Shown: piece after piece, positions 59,431 through 64,000 of the stretch | Layout of the letters: each line of letters starts with the position of its first letter | How positions within the stretch are numbered: the first letter of the stretch is position 1 | From: Zopfochytrium polystomum | Lineage: Eukaryota; Chytridiomycota; Chytridiomycetes; Chytridiales; Chytridiaceae | Reading direction: 5' to 3' | NCBI GenBank assembly: GCA_025765615.1 | Contig: JAIVFJ010000032.1 | Coordinates: forward strand, 65,001-129,000 | DNA: 64,000 nucleotides | Translations under genes and position numbers: made by a program | Notes under the pieces: model-generated | Seen by the model: only the letters and a program-made list of their open reading frames with translations | Told to the model about the DNA's origin: nothing | The model's database searches: none

Positions 59431-62400
59431 TCAGTACGTAACGTCAGCGCCCGTTCGCTTGTCGAGCATAAACAGCGCGCCGTCAGCAACCGTCTCCATC
59501 CAGTACGTGGTGCGAACCGCCGCACCGATCGTCACCTTGGTCGTCGCCTTTGAAAAGTCGGCCGACACGGTCAGCGGCGTGTCGAACGGGATCAGCGTCG
59601 TTGGGCGGAGGTACAGCACGCCGCCCTGCCCGCCAGCCGCCTCGACGTAAAACGCGCGACCGCCAAAAAGCGCCGCGCTGTCGCCCGTCAGTGGCACCGT
59701 CGTGTTGACTGCGGCCGAGGCGCCTGCGCGGAACGACGGCGCCCCTGCCCCGGACAGACCCACCGCCACCTGCGTCTCCTTGCGCAGCGTCGCCCACGGC
59801 GACAGCCGGACCGTCAGCCGGTCCGCCGACCCGGCGACCGACGCGCACGGCGAGAGCCCGAACGGGAACGCGGTGGCCGCCGCGGTGCACGCCGCAACGT
59901 TCGTGAGGTTGAACGCGCGCGGCACCGCCGCCGCGATCGCCGCCGCGGCGCCGGCCGAGACGGGTATCTTCCACTGCGTCTTCATGAACGGCGAGATGTC
60001 GTACCCGACCGTCTGCGAGAACGTCTTTGCCCAGACGTCGATCTGGTCCTGCTCGGTCGTCGGCGGCGACGTCATGTTGAGGTACGCGCGGAACACGCGG
60101 CGGAACGCTTCGTAGCCGAACGCGTGGCGGAGGTTGACGTAGAACCCGAGTTTCACGAACGGGTCGGCGGAGGCGTAGTCCTGGGAAGAGGCGCGCCAGG
60201 TGGCCTGCTTTTTGATGCTGTCCGAAGTCAAACCAAAGTATTGGGGCTGGCTGAACTGGTCCAGGTTCGCCGGGAAGATTTCGTTCATGTAAATGGAGAA
60301 GATGTTCGTCGTGACCTGATTGCAATCAGTGGAATGAGCGAAACTGTAAGCACGCTGCTTCGATGGGGAAAATGGACAAAAATGAGGGCGCCCGCGACGA
60401 AATATACCTCCGTGTTGCTCTCCATATCCGTCCAGGCTGCCTTTTGGAAGTTGTGGCCGAGTTCGTGGACGTAGCCCCAGAAGTATCCATCACCTTGGTT
60501 GCTGAAGAAATCGCCTCCAAGCTGCGTACCGTCCATCTCGTAGACCGAATTTCGCATAACGCAAATCTTGCTGGCATAGTCCGAGCCGATCCACCACGCA
60601 ATCGCATATCCTTGGATTGGGTAGCCTGTAGTTGTTTGAAAGCAAGTGTTACGGAGACGTAAAAAGAATCACTTTTGATGATATAAACCTGCATGAAGAC
60701 CGCCAACGCTGATGTCACGGTCCAAGTTGAGGCGCTCCTTGTATGGTCGACTTGTTTCGCCGCACAGTTCGAAGTAACGACCCATAAGCTGTCACGGAGG
60801 GAATAATTTGTCAACTTTTACCAGAAGCAAAAAAATGGGTATCCCAGAAAACAGTACCTTGTCGAAGAAGGTCTTCACGGCATCGGGCTTGGTCGAGCAC
60901 GGCTCTTGCTTCATCAAAAACACTGGGTAGGAGAAAATGATACCGTTGAATTCAAGTTCCGCGTAGAATGCCTTGGTGGTGTCCAAGCTTTTCTTCCATT
61001 CATCGTTTGACTGTGATCCATCATAGTACGGTGCGGGCGTCACGCTGCCGGTCACCGTCACATCGCCAAGGCTCCCAGCTTTGGCCACGTCCAGGTAGAT
61101 CAGGCCGCCAAAGTACGTCGAGACATTCAGGCTCTTGCAGGCGCCGTCCGCGACCCAGTCCTTGGAGTACTCATGGATGATGGGGAACCTATTCCAGTCG
61201 TCGTTGTCCCTCGCCACCTCGTCGGTTGTCGACCCGATCTGAACGCCGGTGATCGACGACAGGTCGGCGGAGCCGCTGGGGCAGAACCGCACGCTGACGC
61301 TGGCGCCTGCCGTCGCGTACAGGCGCGTCGAGAGCCACTTTGTGTACGCCGTCGTCACGCTCCAGGTCTTTGTCGTTGGCGAGATCGCGGTCGAGGGAAC
61401 GCCCGGCCAGGTGGACGCAGATTGAAGGAGCGGGTGCGAGGCGAGCGGCAGGCTGTTGCGGAGACCTTGGAGCAAGCCAGTGCAGCTCCGGCGTTTGTAG
61501 TCGTTCTTGGCGATGGGCAGGACCGTCCAGTCCACCCCGTCGGTGCAGACGGTCGAAAGCTGCAGCAAGGTATTTTTGAACAATGGGAACGAGTCGAGGA
61601 ACTTGCGGTCGCTTCGTTTGATCCCACTCCCGATGGAGGCGAACTTGATGTAGGTTGTCGAGTTTGGGTTGCTAAAGTCGATCGAGCCGGGGTTCGCGGC
61701 GAGGTCGCGGACGGCGTAGTACGCGCTGGCGTCGTAAATGTCGGCGGTCAACTTGGTTTTCGGGCTGGAGTTTACAGAGTATTCGAAGTACGCTCCGTAC
61801 GGCTGAAACAAGAGGTTCGTGGGATCGTCGGAAGTTTGCCCGCCCTTGATGTCCGTCCAGACCCAATCGATGGCGGCCGTGATGACTGTGCCGCCGCTTT
61901 GGAGCCAGGTGCGCAGTGCCGAGATGTGGTTGGTCGTGTCTGCATCCTTGCCGATCGCGAGCGTATCCACGTACAGAACATCCACTGCGCTGAGGACGTT
62001 GGAGTTTGCCTTAAGATCGCTTTTCGAGATCTGCGTGACCGATCCGCTGATTCCGTAAAACGAGCTGTTGGCTTGGATGTTGTTGGCGATGGACCCGCAG
62101 GATTCTGACGGGAAGCATCCGACTTTTGGAGCTGTGGTGCGGCCGAGGTTCAACGAGTTCTTCCAGAACTGACCGAGCTGCGGGAATCGGGTCAGTTGGA
62201 ACAACAGCAGGTCGTTGTGAGTGGCAGCTACGAATTTGCCCGAGCCGGCTCGTCCGTGGGCAATGTAGACCTGGGTGAAAATTAAGTTTCAATGGTTGCG
62301 GATACTTGCATATTATGTTGGTCTTGAACAGCTTACGTGGGCACTCGCATCAGTGAGCAGCGCTGCGACTTGATCCGAGTAAATCGAGATGCTGCCTGGC

Positions 62401-62737
62401 GCTGCCCCAGTTGCGACGGCTGTGGCCCAAGAAGATTCATCCACACCCTGCAAGAGGGCCTTTCTGTCGTTTGCGAGAGCTGTCACAACAGGGGTCGTCG
62501 TCGCCGTGGCCGTGGGGCTTGTGGAAGAGGCTTTCGTTGAAGTCGGAATGAGGGTCGTTGTCGCCGACGCTTTCGTCGAAGTGGGAGTGGATGTCTTGGA
62601 AGTGCTCACAGGAGCTGTGCCTCTCCCGCCGCAAAGAGCTCCTGAAGAATGCTTTGTGTTAGACGAACCACCAGTATGCCCAGCCGTCCGGGAAAAAAAA
62701 AAAAAAAAAAAAAGTAGAAGTAAAAAATAAACCGTTG

Positions 62738-62781
<44 letters not shown>

Positions 62782-63383
62782 GATGTCGACGAGTACACCG
62801 CCGCCGATTTCGCGAAATTCCCCTTCTTCATCCAACACGTGCCGCCGGACCAGTCGGTCCACGAAAAGTTCGTGCAATCGGGGTTCGCAACGCAGGTCGG
62901 CCCGCAATTGCTCGACGTGGTCAGCGCGCTCGTAAAGTCTCCTCCGACCCAGTCGCAGCTACTAGCCCAGTATGACCCGTCGCCGTTGGTGGTCCACTCG
63001 GGAAGAAAGATTCCGCCGCAGAGGATGCCTTTCAAAAGTCAACCGGGGATAAAAAAGAAATGAGACGGGCATGGAATTTGAAAAGAGACAATGATGTTTC
63101 CCGCAAGTGCAGCCTGAGAGCACCAAATGAAGACGGAACTCACCAGAGCCCGAGGCCGCCACAGCCGCCGATCGCGGCAAGCTACCCGGCAAGTGCCCCC
63201 CTGAAAATCGGTCCAGGCGAAGTTTGTGCAGCCGGAGGTGGAGATGCACTTTGGCCCGCACTCACTTGAGGCCGCGGGAACATTGTTGAGATCGTTGCCG
63301 GTCCAGTCGCAGCCGAATGACCAGAAAGAGCCGTCGCCTTCCACGTTCCAAGAGATGGCTCGACGAGCGAGTTCTATGTGCAT
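59431..63383 (-). CDS. M60-type (TCAF/enhancin-like fold) metallopeptidase with two PAN-like repeats
   Basis: Seven exons on the minus strand: 63144-63383, 62780-63028, 62337-62641, 60858-62270, 60689-60788, 60408-60625 and 59431-60315. The first two exons each hold one Cys-rich PAN-like repeat (CDWTGNDLNNVPAASSECG; CDWVGGDFTSALTTSSNCG) of the type that binds sugars or proteins. A Ser/Thr-rich linker follows, then a TCAF-like N-domain (GGTVITAAIDWVW) and the M60 catalytic part with zinc motif HELGHNFQ and the downstream Glu at the next exon joint. M60 enzymes cut mucin-like glycoproteins, so an extracellular role is expected. A clear signal peptide is not seen; a TATA-like TATAAAAGG lies at about 63475-63483. 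In repeat 1 the frame breaks after GGTC (near 63180-63190), where about ten bases are missing compared with repeat 2. Confidence 0.75.
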
Positions 63384-64000
63384 AGCTATTTGCGGATCTT
63401 GCTGCTCTATCTGGGTGGAGGGAAGGGCCAGGAGTGTTTGGTGAGTGCGATTCCAGGAGATCGAAAAGGCTGGCCTTTTATACATCGCCAGCAAGGAAAC
63501 TCACCCTGTGGCAATCACTCATCCGCATCGCATACTTACTCACTAGTGTATTTGCATCCTTTTTCGGAGGAAAATGAGAGAAGAATGCCTTGAAGTGCTG
63601 TCTTCATACTGAAAGGTTCTTTTTTTTTGATCTTATTCTTTGTTTCTGCCTGCGGTTTTTGCTGGAAAGTCGCGGGGCATTGGCCCCGACGTGTGCCCCC
63701 CACGAAGTCATAATTTTTTTTGAGCTTATATTTACATATTTATTTATATATGTATATTTTTTTTCCCCCCAATGTTTTTGGGGGCTGGGTCGAAAAGCAG
63801 AAGCAACCCAAATCAAGCTGTCAATCAATTCACCGAAAGAGGAGGCGTTTCACAGAAAAAAACAAAACAAAAAAACAAAAAACAAAAAAAACAACCCAAT
63901 TGCTACTTACTAGATCTATCCATCCGCCTCCTTGCGCGTGTCTACCAATGCGGCGATTTTGGGTCCGCAAACGTCAATGCGGGGTGAGGGAAGAAGGAAA
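63384..64000. other. Promoter side of the M60 gene and window end
   Basis: TATAAAAGG on the minus strand near 63475-63483 is a good TATA-box candidate about 95 bases before ATG 63383. Beyond are AT-rich runs (63608-63770, 63858-63892) and no gene. Confidence 0.45.

Noticed and set aside
61173..62108. 311-codon plus-strand ORF opposite the M60 gene
   Set aside because: Antisense shadow of the peptidase exon; no domain.

Overview
The window is nuclear DNA of a eukaryote, most probably a fungus. Genes are GC-rich and cut by short GT..AG introns (about 34-190 nt). Several are typical of fungi: dityrosine-type spore-wall genes, a HAC1/XBP1-type bZIP factor, an F-box/WD40/UIM protein like yeast Ufo1, and a DUF1996-LysM secreted protein. 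Intergenic DNA is full of CT/GA, CA/GT, TCTG/GACA and homopolymer tracts. Decayed retrotransposons and a tyrosine-recombinase relic sit beside two tRNA genes. An early-diverging (chytrid-like) fungus would fit, but the species cannot be told from this sequence. Coding features below span the gene from first to last coding base; exon limits are in the evidence and are my own splice-site readings.

Layout. 0.3-1.9 kb: protein kinase (+). 3.0-5.5 kb: HAC1/XBP1-like bZIP gene (+) whose acidic C-terminal region lies in another frame. 5.8-9.7 kb: Ty1/copia-like element with very short LTRs and no integrase. 10.4-11.4 kb: two copies of a second LTR family around a scrap of pol. 12.4-15.0 kb: alpha/beta hydrolase (-). 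15.6-19.1 kb: F-box/WD40/UIM gene (+). 19.8-21.7 kb: DUF1996-LysM gene (+). 23.7 kb: tRNA-Arg (-). 25.5-27.6 kb: eight-exon amino-acid dehydrogenase (+). 28.5-32.6 kb: relics, including copia and tyrosine-recombinase pieces, an HNH-like fragment and an initiator tRNA-Met. 33.5-35.2 kb: MFS transporter (-).

The centre of interest is 37.0-45.1 kb. A DIT2/CYP56-like cytochrome P450 (-) is transcribed away from a DIT1-like isocyanide synthase (+). The DIT1-like reading frame continues, without a stop or a new start codon, into a DTR1/QDR-like MFS exporter. Synthesis and export functions that are separate proteins in yeast therefore appear to be one predicted 1087-residue protein here, with the partner P450 on the other side of a shared 1.85-kb promoter region. 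The P450 carries one apparent 1-nt frameshift.

To the right: an ankyrin pseudogene (47.6-48.6 kb), a secreted acidic/basic protein (48.9-50.1 kb, -), a third LTR copy (51.3 kb), a two-TM membrane protein (52.5-54.4 kb, -), a secreted metallo-beta-lactamase-fold protein with an altered metal motif (57.9-58.8 kb, +), and a large M60 peptidase with two PAN-like cysteine-rich repeats (59.4-63.4 kb, -).
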